A stretch of DNA of 64,000 nt from Solicola gregarius (GCF_025790165.1 NZ_CP094970.1:2666001-2730000), one strand, 5' to 3'; shown: positions 36,066 to 45,322, counted from the first letter of the stretch. The notes: generated by a model from the sequence alone, not told the origin. Numbers and translations: made by a program.

Positions 36066-37316
36066 CTATCGGGTCCGGCGGTCCATGCGTAGGAACCACT
36101 TCACCGCGGCCGCGGTGCCGGCGACATTCGACCCGAGATGGCGGGAGCCGCCGTACGACGGCCGGCCGAGGAGGTCGATCGGCGTACGCACGCCGGCCGA
36201 GCGGAACGAACGGGCGCAGCTGAACGTGTTGCCGGTCGCCGCCTGCTCATCTCGGCGCGCCACGTACAGGCGGACGGGAGGTGCGGGCTTCCACTTCTTG
36301 CACACTCCGTCGGCGACCCGGAGGGCATGGCGCAGCCGCGGCGTGGGATGTGCGAACAGGTGCCGCCCCTGTTCGGTGAGCAGGCCGTCGAGGCGGTCGG
36401 GAAGCTTCGCCAACATCTGCCGACCCGGGGTCGAGCCGTCGAACAGCCGCGCGACCCGGCCCGCGTACGGCCGCTCGAACACCTCGGACGGCCTGTCGTA
36501 CAGGTTGTGCAACCGGTCCCAGGCGACGAGGAAGTACGCCGTGTATGCGACCGTCATCTTCGGTTCGAGGCGACCGCGCAGCATCGCGGGGATCTCGACG
36601 CCCGCCATGTCGTACGCGCCGCTGATCGGTGCAACGGCTGCCGGACGGAACCAGCGCCGGTCGGCCCGCTGGAGGCGCCGTGCGGTGCCGAGCGCCGCGG
36701 ACGCGCCCTGCGAGAACCCGCTGACGTACGCCCCGCGCCGCAGCTCGCGGTCGTGTCGATGGGCGAGGGTGCGGGTCGCGCGGAGCATGTCGACGGTCGC
36801 CGAGGTCTCCGACGGCACGTGCATCCAGGGGTGCGTCCCCGGACTCTTGCCGAGGCCGAGGTAGTCGGGTAGCGCCGCCGCGAACCCGGCGGATGCGTAC
36901 GTCAGACCAGGGGAGGTCAGGAAGTCGTCGGCGAACGCGGACGCCACGTTCGGTCGGTAGCTCGTCGTACCGTGTGCGTACGACACGACCCGGAGCCGGC
37001 GCCGGTCGCTGTCGGGCAGTACGGCGAGCCCGCTTGCGCGAGTCGGCTCGCCGTCGACCCCGACCGTGCGGTAGACCATCCGGTACGCATCGATGCCGTA
37101 TCGGGCGCGGGACCCGTCCCAGCCGGCCTTGCGCAGGTACCGGCCGACTCCGTTCGCGGACAGATCGGCCACCTTTCGTACGGAGACGAGGCTGCCCCGG
37201 TCGGGTCGGCCGTCGGCCGAAGGATCGGCGTCGGGCTGGGCGGCGGTCGCGGGCACGGCGGTGAGCCCGATCGCGGCGGCGGCCGCGAGGGCGATGGGGG
37301 TTCGTTTCAGAGTCAT
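36066..37316 (-). CDS. Secreted lipase-like alpha/beta hydrolase
   Basis: 416-aa secreted protein: a signal peptide (PIALAAAAAIGLTAVPATA), then an alpha/beta-hydrolase of the secretory-lipase type. The nucleophile elbow is GFSQGASAAL, and the preceding ALPDYLGLGKSPGTHPWMHV is typical of that family. Substrate is likely a short or medium ester. ATG 37316 follows TAGCGT by 6 nt on the minus strand, so the mRNA may be leaderless. Four cysteines near the C-terminus (VCKKW, FSCARSF) may form a disulfide. Confidence 0.85.
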   Translation of the reverse strand: MTLKRTPIALAAAAAIGLTAVPATAAQPDADPSADGRPDRGSLVSVRKVADLSANGVGRYLRKAGWDGSRARYGIDAYRMVYRTVGVDGEPTRASGLAVLPDSDRRRLRVVSYAHGTTSYRPNVASAFADDFLTSPGLTYASAGFAAALPDYLGLGKSPGTHPWMHVPSETSATVDMLRATRTLAHRHDRELRRGAYVSGFSQGASAALGTARRLQRADRRWFRPAAVAPISGAYDMAGVEIPAMLRGRLEPKMTVAYTAYFLVAWDRLHNLYDRPSEVFERPYAGRVARLFDGSTPGRQMLAKLPDRLDGLLTEQGRHLFAHPTPRLRHALRVADGVCKKWKPAPPVRLYVARRDEQAATGNTFSCARSFRSAGVRTPIDLLGRPSYGGSRHLGSNVAGTAAAVKWFLRMDRRTR

Positions 37317-37322
37317 GTGATC

Positions 37323-37328
37323 ACGCTA
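37323..37328 (-). promoter_or_regulatory. Leaderless -10 of the lipase-like gene
   Basis: Minus-strand TAGCGT, 6 nt, then ATG at 37316. Confidence 0.5.
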
Positions 37329-37473
37329 GGAACGGCGCGACCGCGCTTCGATGGTCCAAAGCCCCCAGCCGGGGTGGACGTAGACCCAGTCGATGCGGCT
37401 CGACTGCCCACGCGGGCGGCGTGGAACCATGGGCGGGTACGTACGCTGGCGACGAATCGTGAAGGGAGCCGGG

Positions 37474-38928
37474 ATGGACGCGGCCTCAGACCTGCCCGAG
37501 GGCACCCTCCTCGGCGAGCGGTATCGCCTCGGCAGTGTGCTCGGCCGGGGCGGCATGGCGGTCGTGTACCGCGCCGAGGACGAGCTGTTGACCCGGCATG
37601 TCGCGGTCAAGGTGATCTCGGGCGCGTCGGCGACGCCGGACGCCCTGCAGCGACAGTTCTCCGAGGCGCAGATCGGCGCGAAGCTGAACCACTCCGGGCT
37701 GGTCGCGGTCTACGACGTACAGCCGAACGCGACCCCACCGTTCATCGTGATGGAGCTCGTCGAAGGTATGACGCTCGCCGATGCGCTCAAGCGCGGGCGG
37801 CTGAGGCCGCCGGCGGTCGGAGAGATCGGAGCGCAGCTGTGCGCGGCGCTCGCCGCTGTCCACGACGCGGGCATAGTGCACCGCGACATCAAGCCGTCGA
37901 ACGTCATGCTCGTCTCCGACGACGCGCACACGATCAAGTTGACCGACTTCGGCATCTCGCTGCTCGTCGATGCCACCCGGATCACCGCCGCGGGCAGCAT
38001 GGTCGGCACCGTCCGCTACCTGTCGCCGGAGCAGGTCCTCGGCCAGCGTGTCGACCGCCCGACCGACATCTACGCACTCGGGCTCGTCCTCATCGAGTGC
38101 CTCACGGGCGAGAGCGTCTTCCCCGGTACGCAGACCGAGACGATGTCGGCGCGGCTGCATCGCGGGCCCGAGATGCCGACCGACGTCGGCCCCGACTGGA
38201 TCCGCGTGCTGACGGCGATGACGGCCCGCGAGGCGACCGCCCGCCCGGACGCGCGAACCTCGTCGTACGCCCTGCGAGCGCTTGCCGAAGGCCGTACGCC
38301 CGGCCCGCTCGGCGTACCCGAGGAGACGGCGACCCAGGCAGTTGCCGCGCCGCTGCCACCGGCCGACCAGACGCGAGCGCTGACGACACCGATGGCGGCC
38401 GCCGCTCCCGCAGCAGCCACGGCCGCGGCGACGCCGGTCGCGCACCGCGACGACGATGGACGTCGGCGAGGACGCACTGTGCTGCTCGTCGTCGTCGCGG
38501 TCGTCGCGATCCTGATCATCGGCGGAGTGCTCTACGCCGCGCTTCCGTCCGGTGACTCCGACGACGATCCCGACGACTCACCGACGACCGGCCAGAACGA
38601 CGGCCAGGACAACACCGACGACGGCGGCGGGCAGACCGACGACGGCGGACCGACGAACACCGGGCCGACGCAGGACGACCCGACCCAGACGAACACCGAC
38701 GAGCCCACGCTCACCGACGACACCGAGGACACCGAAGAACCGACGACCGAGCCGACGACCGAGCCGACGACTGAGCCGACGACTGAGCCGACCGAGCCGA
38801 CCAGCGAACCGACGCTCACCGAGACCCAGGAGACGACGGAGGGCGAGCAGGACGGCGCGCCGGAGGGCTCGACCGAGGGCACAACGGACGGCTCGACCGA
38901 GGGCTCGAGCGACGGTACGACGCAGTAG
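37474..38928 (+). CDS. Eukaryotic-type serine/threonine protein kinase, membrane-anchored
   Basis: 484-aa receptor-like kinase. Kinase domain at about residues 15-270 with GRGGMAVVYRAED (Gly loop), VAVKVI (Lys), IVHRDIKPSNVML (catalytic Asp near 138), TDFGIS and YLSPEQVLG. An Ala/Pro-rich linker, one membrane helix (VLLVVVAVVAILIIGGVLY, around residue 335-356) and an outside Thr/Glu/Pro/Asp-rich tail follow. Instead of PASTA repeats the tail has TEPT repeats, so it has no obvious muropeptide-binding domain. AAGGGAG precedes ATG 37474. Signals unknown. Confidence 0.92.
   Translation: MDAASDLPEGTLLGERYRLGSVLGRGGMAVVYRAEDELLTRHVAVKVISGASATPDALQRQFSEAQIGAKLNHSGLVAVYDVQPNATPPFIVMELVEGMTLADALKRGRLRPPAVGEIGAQLCAALAAVHDAGIVHRDIKPSNVMLVSDDAHTIKLTDFGISLLVDATRITAAGSMVGTVRYLSPEQVLGQRVDRPTDIYALGLVLIECLTGESVFPGTQTETMSARLHRGPEMPTDVGPDWIRVLTAMTAREATARPDARTSSYALRALAEGRTPGPLGVPEETATQAVAAPLPPADQTRALTTPMAAAAPAAATAAATPVAHRDDDGRRRGRTVLLVVVAVVAILIIGGVLYAALPSGDSDDDPDDSPTTGQNDGQDNTDDGGGQTDDGGPTNTGPTQDDPTQTNTDEPTLTDDTEDTEEPTTEPTTEPTTEPTTEPTEPTSEPTLTETQETTEGEQDGAPEGSTEGTTDGSTEGSSDGTTQ
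38738..38800 (+). repeat. 12-bp tandem repeat coding TEPT in the kinase tail
   Basis: About four to five copies of a CCGACGAC(C/T)GAG unit in frame, giving TEPTTEPTTEPT. Low-complexity extracellular linker, prone to copy-number change. Confidence 0.75.
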
Positions 38929-38972
38929 CGAACTCGGCGCACCGCGAGTCATCGCAATGGGCCCGAGTCGCC

Positions 38973-38978
38973 TACACT
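38973..38978 (+). promoter_or_regulatory. Leaderless -10 of purF
   Basis: TACACT, 6 nt, then GTG at 38985; no ribosome site. Confidence 0.55.
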
Positions 38979-38984
38979 TGGCAC

Positions 38985-40478
38985 GTGCCACGCGGAGACG
39001 GTCGCCTCACGCACGACCTCGACCCCAATGATCTCGGCCCCCAAGACGCCTGCGGAGTTTTCGGCGTCTGGGCCCCCGGCGAGGAAGTCGCCAAACTCAC
39101 CTACTTCGGGCTGTACGCGCTGCAGCATCGCGGCCAGGAGTCGGCCGGTATCGCCGTCAGTAACGGCGAGCAGATCCTGGTCTACAAGGAGATGGGCCTG
39201 GTCTCGCAGGTCTTCGACGAGCGCACCCTGAACTCCCTCCGCGGTCACCTGGCGATCGGCCACTGTCGTTACTCCACGACGGGCGCGAGCGTGTGGCAGA
39301 ACGCGCAGCCGACCTTCCGCCCGACCGCGACCGGATCGGTGGCGGTCGGGCACAACGGCAATCTCACCAACACCCACGAGCTCGCCCTGCTCGCCGAGGA
39401 ATGGGCACAGCAGGCGGGTCAGCTCGACGCGTTCGGACGCACGCACGACATCATGACGTCAGACACCGGCGTCGTATCGGCGCTGTTGTCGTCGTTCCCC
39501 GACCGCACCATCGAGGAAGCCGCGATGGACGTGCTGCCTCGGCTGCGCGGGGCGTACTCGCTGGTGTTCATGGACCAAGGCACCGTGTACGCCGCGCGAG
39601 ACCCGCAGGGCTTCCGGCCGCTCGTACTCGGCCGGCTCGAGCGCGGCTGGATCGTCGCGAGCGAGACGGCGGCGCTCGACATCGTCGGGGCCTCCTACAT
39701 CCGCGAGATCGAGCCCGGCGAGTTCGTGGCGATCGACGAAGACGGCGTACGCAGCCAGCGCTTCGCGCAGCCCGAGCCGAAGGGCTGCCTGTTCGAGTTC
39801 GTCTACCTCGCCCGGCCCGACACCCAGATCTCCGACAAGCGCCTGTACGAAGTACGCGCGGAGACCGGCCGCCGGCTCGCTCACGAGCGCCCGGTCGAGG
39901 CGGATCTCGTCATCCCGGTGCCCGAGTCGGGCACGCCGGCGGCGATCGGGTACGCCGAGGAGAGCGGCATCCCGTTCGGCCACGGGCTGGTGAAGAACTC
40001 CTACGTCGGCCGTACCTTCATCCAGCCGAGCCAGACCATCCGCCAGCTCGGTATCCGGCTCAAGCTCAACCCGCTCACCTCGGTCATCGCCGGCAAGCGG
40101 CTCGTCGTCGTCGACGACTCGATCGTCCGCGGCAACACCCAGCGGGCGCTCGTACGCATGCTGCGGGAGGCCGGCGCCGCAGAGGTGCACGTCCGCATCT
40201 CGAGCCCACCCGTGAAGTGGCCGTGCTTCTTCGGGATCGACTTCGCCAGCCGCGCCGAGCTGATCGCCAACGGCGCGTCGGTCGACGAGATCGCCGAGTC
40301 GATCGACGCCGACACCCTCGCGTACATCGCACTCGACCGGCTGGTCGACGCCACGGGCGTCCCATCGGACCAGCTGTGCCATGCCTGTTTCGACGGCGTA
40401 TACCCGGTCGAGCTGCCCGACGCGGCGCACCTGGGGAAGAACCTTCTCGAGATGCCCGTGGAGGCAGTGACATCGTGA
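38985..40478 (+). CDS. purF: Amidophosphoribosyltransferase
   Basis: 497-aa first enzyme of de novo purine synthesis; it makes phosphoribosylamine from PRPP and glutamine. The glutaminase nucleophile is the Cys in DACGVFGV, after a propeptide of about 22 residues that must be removed. The PRPP-binding loop is VVVDDSIVRGNTQ. Cysteines positioned for an iron-sulfur cluster are seen in KWPCFFGIDF and QLCHACFDG, suggesting the Bacillus-type Fe-S enzyme. GTG 38985 is set by the TACACT six bases upstream. Overlaps purM. Confidence 0.96.
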   Translation: MPRGDGRLTHDLDPNDLGPQDACGVFGVWAPGEEVAKLTYFGLYALQHRGQESAGIAVSNGEQILVYKEMGLVSQVFDERTLNSLRGHLAIGHCRYSTTGASVWQNAQPTFRPTATGSVAVGHNGNLTNTHELALLAEEWAQQAGQLDAFGRTHDIMTSDTGVVSALLSSFPDRTIEEAAMDVLPRLRGAYSLVFMDQGTVYAARDPQGFRPLVLGRLERGWIVASETAALDIVGASYIREIEPGEFVAIDEDGVRSQRFAQPEPKGCLFEFVYLARPDTQISDKRLYEVRAETGRRLAHERPVEADLVIPVPESGTPAAIGYAEESGIPFGHGLVKNSYVGRTFIQPSQTIRQLGIRLKLNPLTSVIAGKRLVVVDDSIVRGNTQRALVRMLREAGAAEVHVRISSPPVKWPCFFGIDFASRAELIANGASVDEIAESIDADTLAYIALDRLVDATGVPSDQLCHACFDGVYPVELPDAAHLGKNLLEMPVEAVTS

Positions 40479-41533
40479 CCGAGAGTCCCGGAACGACGTA
40501 TGCCGACAGCGGAGTCTCGATCGAGGCAGGCGATCGTGCCGTCGCGCTGATGCGCGAATGGGTCGAGCGCGCCCGGCGGCCCGAGGTCGTCGGTGGCATC
40601 GGCGGGTTCGCGGGCCTGTTCGACGTCACCGCGCTCAAGCGGTACGACCGCCCCCTCCTGGCGGCGTCGGCCGACGGCGTCGGCACCAAGGTCGTCATCG
40701 CCCAGCGGATGGACGTACACGACACGATCGGCTTCGACCTGGTCGGCATGCTCGTCGACGACCTCGTGGTCAGCGGCGCCGAGCCGTTGTTCCTCACCGA
40801 CTACATCGCGTGCGGCACGGTCGTACCCGAGCGCATCGCGTCGATCGTGAAGGGCATCGCGCAGGCGTGCGCCGAGGCCGGATGCGCGCTGCTCGGCGGT
40901 GAGACGGCGGAGCACCCGGGTCTGCTCAGCCCCGAGGAGTACGACGTCGCCGGCTCCACGACCGGCGTCGTCGAGGCCGAGAAGGTACTCGGCGCGCACC
41001 TCGTACGCCCCGGCGACGTGGTGATCGCGATGGCGTCCTCGGGTCTGCACTCCAACGGTTACTCGCTCGCGCGCCACGTGTTCTTCGACCAGGCCGGCTG
41101 GGAGCTCGACCGGCACGTCGACGAGCTCGGCCGTACCCTCGGCGAGGAGCTGCTCGAGCCCACCCGCCTGTACGCGCGGCCGTGCCTTGAGCTCGTGGAC
41201 GTACCCGGCATGCACGCGATGTCGCATATCACCGGGGGCGGGCTCGCTGCCAACGTCGCCCGCGTGGTGCCCGCGTCGGTCTCGGTCAGCATCGACCGCT
41301 CGACCTGGTCACCAGCGCCGATCTTCGACCTGGTCGGCGGCGTCGGCAAGGTCGCGCGTACCGACCTCGAGCAGACCCTGAACATGGGCGTCGGCATGAT
41401 CGCCGTCGGCACGCCCGAGGCGGCGGCCCGCTCGCTCGCCGTCCTCGCCGAGCGCGGCATCGACGCGTGGCAGTGTGGCGAGGTGTCCGAGGGCGGCGAG
41501 GGTGTCGTCTCCCTCGCGTCCGATTATCGGTGA
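40475..41533 (+). CDS. purM: Phosphoribosylformylglycinamidine cyclo-ligase (AIR synthetase)
   Basis: 352-aa ATP-dependent cyclase that makes AIR from FGAM. Family segments: TYADSGVSIEAGDRAV, LLAASADGVGTKVVIA, CALLGGETAEHPG and SHITGGGLAANVARV. Its GTG start overlaps the purF TGA (GTGA), so the two are co-translated. A DUF3073 gene follows, the usual actinobacterial order. Confidence 0.96.
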   Translation: MTESPGTTYADSGVSIEAGDRAVALMREWVERARRPEVVGGIGGFAGLFDVTALKRYDRPLLAASADGVGTKVVIAQRMDVHDTIGFDLVGMLVDDLVVSGAEPLFLTDYIACGTVVPERIASIVKGIAQACAEAGCALLGGETAEHPGLLSPEEYDVAGSTTGVVEAEKVLGAHLVRPGDVVIAMASSGLHSNGYSLARHVFFDQAGWELDRHVDELGRTLGEELLEPTRLYARPCLELVDVPGMHAMSHITGGGLAANVARVVPASVSVSIDRSTWSPAPIFDLVGGVGKVARTDLEQTLNMGVGMIAVGTPEAAARSLAVLAERGIDAWQCGEVSEGGEGVVSLASDYR

Positions 41534-41650
41534 GGCGCGGCTCACAGTCGTCAACACGACCCGGGCCGATGTGCGGTTTCTGGAATGCAGCAGGTACGGT
41601 TGGCGTACGACATATCGACTTACGAGATTCTGTGCGAGGGGGTCGACCCA

Positions 41651-41845
41651 ATGGGGCGCGGCCGTGCGAAGGCGAAGCAGACGAAGGTCGCTCGGGACCT
41701 GAAGTACCAGACGATCGAGACCGACTTCGAGAAGTTGCAGCGCGAGCTGCACGGCGAAGACGGTCGGCGGTCGGGGGTCTCCCGTGACGACGGAACGGAT
41801 GACGACTTCGTCGACTACGGCGAAGAGAACTCCTCACGCCGCTGA
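41651..41845 (+). CDS. DUF3073 protein
   Basis: 64-aa basic-then-acidic protein starting MGRGRAKAKQTKVARDLKYQ and ending with DDDFVDYGEENSSRR. This is the DUF3073 pattern, a small actinobacterial protein of unknown function regularly found after purM. ATG 41651 has a GAGGGGG stretch upstream. Its stop codon is part of a palindrome shared with the end of the convergent fahA gene. Confidence 0.88.
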   Translation: MGRGRAKAKQTKVARDLKYQTIETDFEKLQRELHGEDGRRSGVSRDDGTDDDFVDYGEENSSRR

Positions 41846-41855
41846 CGCGTCAGCG
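41840..41855. terminator. Palindrome spanning both stop codons of convergent genes
   Basis: CGCTGACGCGTCAGCG is a perfect 16-bp palindrome containing the DUF3073 stop (TGA, 41843-41845) and the fahA stop (TCA, 41850-41852). A short bidirectional hairpin. Confidence 0.5.
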
Positions 41856-43073
41856 CGCCGCACCGATCCGGCCGCGTACCTCCGCGAGACCGACTCGGGT
41901 CCCGGTCGCGCCCGGGGCCGTGGCGGTCAGTACCACCTCGTCGCCGTCCTGCAGGAACGTGTGCTCGGTGCCGTCGTCGAGCCGGAACGGTTCACGACCG
42001 CCACCGGACAGCTCGAGCAGTGACCCGCGCTGACCGGGTCCGGGGCCGCTGATCGTCCCGGACGCGTACACGTCGCCGGTACGCACCGATGCGCCGTTCA
42101 CCGTCAGGTGCGCGAGCATCTGGGCCGGTGACCAGTACATCGCGGCGTACGGTGTCCGGGCGACGGTCGTGCCGTTCAGCGCGACGGTGACGTCGATGTC
42201 GTACCCGGCGCGCCCACCCGTACGCAGGTAGTCGAGCGGGGACGGATCCTGCACCGGGAGATCGACGCGCGCCGCCTCCAGCGCCTCGAGCGGGGTGACC
42301 CACGCCGCGATGCTGGTCGCGAACGACTTGCCGAGGAACGGGCCGAGCGGCTGGGCCTCCCACCCCTGGATATCGCGCGCCGACCAGTCGTTCAGCAAGA
42401 ACGCGCCGAAGACGTGGTCGGCGAAGGCCTCGGTCGGTACGCGCTCGCCATGGGCGCTCGGCGTACCGACGACGAACCCGAGCTCCGCCTCGATGTCGAG
42501 GCGCTGTGTCGGACCGAACGTCGGTGCGTCGTCGGCCGGCGGCTTGCGCTGACCCATCGGGCGTACGACGGTCGTGTCCGATGCCACGATGGTGCCGGAT
42601 CGGCCGTGGTAGCCGATCGGGAGATGCCGCCAGTTCGGCAGCAGCGGCTCGGAGTCCGGCCGGAAGAACCGCCCCAGGTTGGTCGCGTGGTCGATCGACG
42701 CGTAGAAGTCGACGTAGTCGCCGATCTCGATCGGCAGGTGGGTGCGTACGTCGGCGAGCGGATACAGATGCGGCTCGACACCGGCCCGGTGGATGTCGTC
42801 GGTGAGGATCTCCATGAGCCACTCCCGCGCGATCCGCCACGCGTCGCGACCGAGGGCGAGGAACGGGTTGAGCGTCGGCGCGTCCCATGCGGCGGCGAGG
42901 TGCGGGCCGTCGCCGGGGTCGCCGCCGAGCGCCGCGACCGGGGCGACGTCGAGGGCGTACTCACCGATCCGTACCGCGACGCGGGGCGCTTCGCCGCCGC
43001 GCGAGACGACGCCGTACGGCAGGTTGTCGGTGTCGTACAGGCTGCCGGCAGCCCCCGGTACCCACGTCGTCAT
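41850..43073 (-). CDS. fahA: Fumarylacetoacetase
   Basis: 407-aa last enzyme of tyrosine/homogentisate breakdown; it cleaves fumarylacetoacetate to fumarate and acetoacetate. Motifs: DYVDFYASIDHATNLG, PIGYHGRSGTIVAS, LDIEAELGFVVG, LLNDWSARDIQGWEAQPLGPF (in parts) and GDVYASGTISGP. Metal-binding acids and the catalytic His are in these. Its ATG overlaps the stop of the upstream gene (ATGA). Transcribed away from hmgA. Confidence 0.94.
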   Translation of the reverse strand: MTTWVPGAAGSLYDTDNLPYGVVSRGGEAPRVAVRIGEYALDVAPVAALGGDPGDGPHLAAAWDAPTLNPFLALGRDAWRIAREWLMEILTDDIHRAGVEPHLYPLADVRTHLPIEIGDYVDFYASIDHATNLGRFFRPDSEPLLPNWRHLPIGYHGRSGTIVASDTTVVRPMGQRKPPADDAPTFGPTQRLDIEAELGFVVGTPSAHGERVPTEAFADHVFGAFLLNDWSARDIQGWEAQPLGPFLGKSFATSIAAWVTPLEALEAARVDLPVQDPSPLDYLRTGGRAGYDIDVTVALNGTTVARTPYAAMYWSPAQMLAHLTVNGASVRTGDVYASGTISGPGPGQRGSLLELSGGGREPFRLDDGTEHTFLQDGDEVVLTATAPGATGTRVGLAEVRGRIGAAR

Positions 43074-43930
43074 GCGATCAGCTCCATCTCGGTGAGGTCG
43101 GCGACGGGCTCGGCGATGCTGCAGCTGCCGAGTGAGGTGAACCAGCGACGCGCGGATGTTGCGGCGGAGTCGTCCCAACCACGGAGCTCGGCGGCGACCT
43201 GGTCGGCGTCTCGGACGGCGAGGAGCTGTTCGGCGTCCTCGGTGGTCGCGCCGTCGAACAGCGCCCGAGTCGCCAGCAGTACGTTGCAGAACCCATGCTG
43301 TTCGTAGCCGTGCTCGGCGTCGGTGTTGCGTACGGCGTGGTGCAGGCCCGCGGTGAGCTTGAACGCGCATTCGCGGTCGAGCGCCGCGTCGATGAACCTC
43401 GCGAGCTCCTGCTCCGACGGGTGCGCGTCGGGATGCTCGCCTCCCGTACGCAGCTTGAGCCGGTGTTCGGCGGCCGCGATCACGTCCAGCGCCTCCCACC
43501 ACGAACCGGTTGGCTGCCGGTCGTACGTGCGTGGAACCTCGACGGCCGCGTACGCGCCGTCGGGTAGCTCGATCTCGAGCATCCGGACGATTCGCTCCGC
43601 GTTGCGGGCGAGGTCGTCCTCGTCGCGCAACGCGATCTCGACGGCGACGACGTCGACGTACTCATTGCTCGAGGCGTGCTGAACCGCCGGACCGATCGCG
43701 CCGGCTCCGCCGGTAACGATCAGGCCGACCTGCAGCGGTTCGGCGACGGACTCACCGAGCTCGCGGAGGTTGCGGTCGCTGCACAGCAGCGGGCCGACGA
43801 GCGGTGCGTACGTCGCGCGCTGGTGATCGTGGTGGGCGGTGATTGCTTGCGGGAGTGGGGCGTTTCCCGGTGGGAACATCGCGGCATCGTCGATGAGGCC
43901 GCACCAGAGCCCTTGCGCGTCGGTTGGCAT
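43070..43930 (-). CDS. Conserved protein of unknown function in the homogentisate cluster (TIM-barrel-like)
   Basis: 286 aa. Segments such as GLWCGLIDDAAMFPPGNAPL, VDVVAVEIALRDED, LKLRTGGEHPDAHP, FKLTAGLHHAVRNTD and QHGFCNVLLATRA are spaced like strand-helix units of a TIM barrel with charged residues at strand ends. I do not recognise the family. The ATG at 43930 is placed by TATGCT 7 nt upstream; ATG 43942 overlaps that hexamer. Coupled to fahA by ATGA and divergent from hmgA, so it should act in this pathway; the maleylacetoacetate isomerase step is otherwise missing here. Confidence 0.75.
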   Translation of the reverse strand: MPTDAQGLWCGLIDDAAMFPPGNAPLPQAITAHHDHQRATYAPLVGPLLCSDRNLRELGESVAEPLQVGLIVTGGAGAIGPAVQHASSNEYVDVVAVEIALRDEDDLARNAERIVRMLEIELPDGAYAAVEVPRTYDRQPTGSWWEALDVIAAAEHRLKLRTGGEHPDAHPSEQELARFIDAALDRECAFKLTAGLHHAVRNTDAEHGYEQHGFCNVLLATRALFDGATTEDAEQLLAVRDADQVAAELRGWDDSAATSARRWFTSLGSCSIAEPVADLTEMELIA

Positions 43931-43937
43931 CGGGTGC

Positions 43938-43943
43938 AGCATA
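43938..43943 (-). promoter_or_regulatory. Leaderless -10 of the gene upstream of fahA
   Basis: Minus-strand TATGCT, 7 nt, then ATG at 43930. The hmgA gene starts in the other direction at 43997, so the control region is only about 65 bp. Confidence 0.4.
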
Positions 43944-43996
43944 GCGGGTATTCGGAAAACGGCGACCCGTGACCGATTAACGAACATGGAGAATCG

Positions 43997-45241
43997 ATGG
44001 CCTTCTACAGGATGGTCGGGCGCGTCCCCGACAAGCGACACACCCAGTTTCGCGACGACGAGGGCAACCTCTATCGCGAGGAGCTGATGGGCGAGGAGGG
44101 CTTCTCCTCGGACTCGTCCCTGCTTTACCACAAGGGAGTGCCGTCGTCGCTGGTCGACTCGACCGTCTGGGAGCTCCCCGATCAGTCGCTGCAGAGCAAC
44201 CATCCGCTGAAGGCCCGGCACCTCAAGCTGCACACGCTGTTCGACACCGATGGGCAGGAGTGGAAGTCGAACGACCCGGTGACCGATCGCCGGCTGGTGC
44301 TCGGCAACGGCGACGTACGCATCAGCTACGTCGTGGCCGGGTCGGCGTCGCCGTACTACCGCAACGCGATCGGTGACGAGTGCGTGTACGTCGAGAAGGG
44401 CGCGGGCACGGTCGAGACCGTGTTCGGCGTGCTGCCGGTACGCGAGGGCGACTACGTGATCGTCCCGCGGGCGACGACGCACCGGTGGGTGCCGGACGAC
44501 TCGGCGGGCCCGCTGCGGGCGTACGCGATCGAGGGCAACAGTCACATCGCGCCGCCGAAGCGGTACCTGTCGAGGTACGGGCAGCTCCTCGAGCACGCGC
44601 CGTACTGCGAGCGCGACCTGCACGGGCCGACCGAACCGGTCGTCGTCGACGACACCGACGTGGAGGTGCTGGTCAAGCATCGGGTGTCGGGGATGCCGAA
44701 CGGCGTCGGCGGCAGCAGGCTGGTGTACGCCACCCATCCGTTCGACGTGGTGGGCTGGGACGGCTGTCTCTACCCGTACACGTTCAACGTCGAGGACTTC
44801 ATGCCGATCACCGGCAAGGTGCATCAGCCGCCGCCGGTCCACCAGGTCTTCGAGGGCTACAACTTCGTCGTCTGCAACTTCTGCCCGCGTAAGGTCGACT
44901 ACCACCCGCTCGCGATCCCGGTGCCGTACTACCACTCCAACGTCGACTCCGACGAGGTGATGTTCTACGTTGCCGGCGACTACGAGGCGCGCAAGGGCAC
45001 CGGCATCAACGTCGGGTCGATCTCGCTGCACCCCGGTGGGTACGCGCATGGTCCGCAGCCGAGCGCGATCGAGGGTTCGCTCGGCGCGGAGTACTTCGAC
45101 GAGCTGGCCGTCATGGTCGACACGTTCCGCCCGCTGGAGCTGGGTGAGGCGGGGCGGGAGAGCGATGACGGCGCGTACGCCTGGACCTGGAGCGGTAGAG
45201 GGCCGCAGAACGGTGACCCGGGGACGTACTCCATCGGCTAG
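43997..45241 (+). CDS. hmgA: Homogentisate 1,2-dioxygenase
   Basis: 414-aa cupin-type Fe(II) dioxygenase that opens the homogentisate ring to maleylacetoacetate. The iron site is readable in PYYHSNVDSDEVMFYVAGD (His and Glu) and SLHPGGYAHGPQP (His pair). Other family segments: GDECVYVEKGAGTVETVFG and VPRATTHRWVPDD. ATG 43997 follows GGAGA. It is divergent from the unknown gene and fahA and ends next to hairpin copy E. Confidence 0.94.
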   Translation: MAFYRMVGRVPDKRHTQFRDDEGNLYREELMGEEGFSSDSSLLYHKGVPSSLVDSTVWELPDQSLQSNHPLKARHLKLHTLFDTDGQEWKSNDPVTDRRLVLGNGDVRISYVVAGSASPYYRNAIGDECVYVEKGAGTVETVFGVLPVREGDYVIVPRATTHRWVPDDSAGPLRAYAIEGNSHIAPPKRYLSRYGQLLEHAPYCERDLHGPTEPVVVDDTDVEVLVKHRVSGMPNGVGGSRLVYATHPFDVVGWDGCLYPYTFNVEDFMPITGKVHQPPPVHQVFEGYNFVVCNFCPRKVDYHPLAIPVPYYHSNVDSDEVMFYVAGDYEARKGTGINVGSISLHPGGYAHGPQPSAIEGSLGAEYFDELAVMVDTFRPLELGEAGRESDDGAYAWTWSGRGPQNGDPGTYSIG

Positions 45242-45242
45242 C

Positions 45243-45311
45243 GCCCCGTGGGCCGCACGTTCTGGTGGCGACACGCCGGCGGGTCGCGCAGAACTGTGCG
45301 GCCCACGGGGC
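45243..45311. repeat. Dispersed hairpin family, copy E
   Basis: Perfect 16-bp outer arms GCCCCGTGGGCCGCAC / GTGCGGCCCACGGGGC, then GTTCT/AGAAC, and the GGTGGCGACACGCCGGCG core. Between the convergent hmgA and dehydrogenase genes. Confidence 0.85.
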
Positions 45312-45322
45312 CGGGGGTGCGG

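Noticed and set aside
38738-38800. Short tandem repeats as a CRISPR array
   Set aside because: 12-bp in-frame units with no spacers, coding a Thr/Glu/Pro tail of the kinase.
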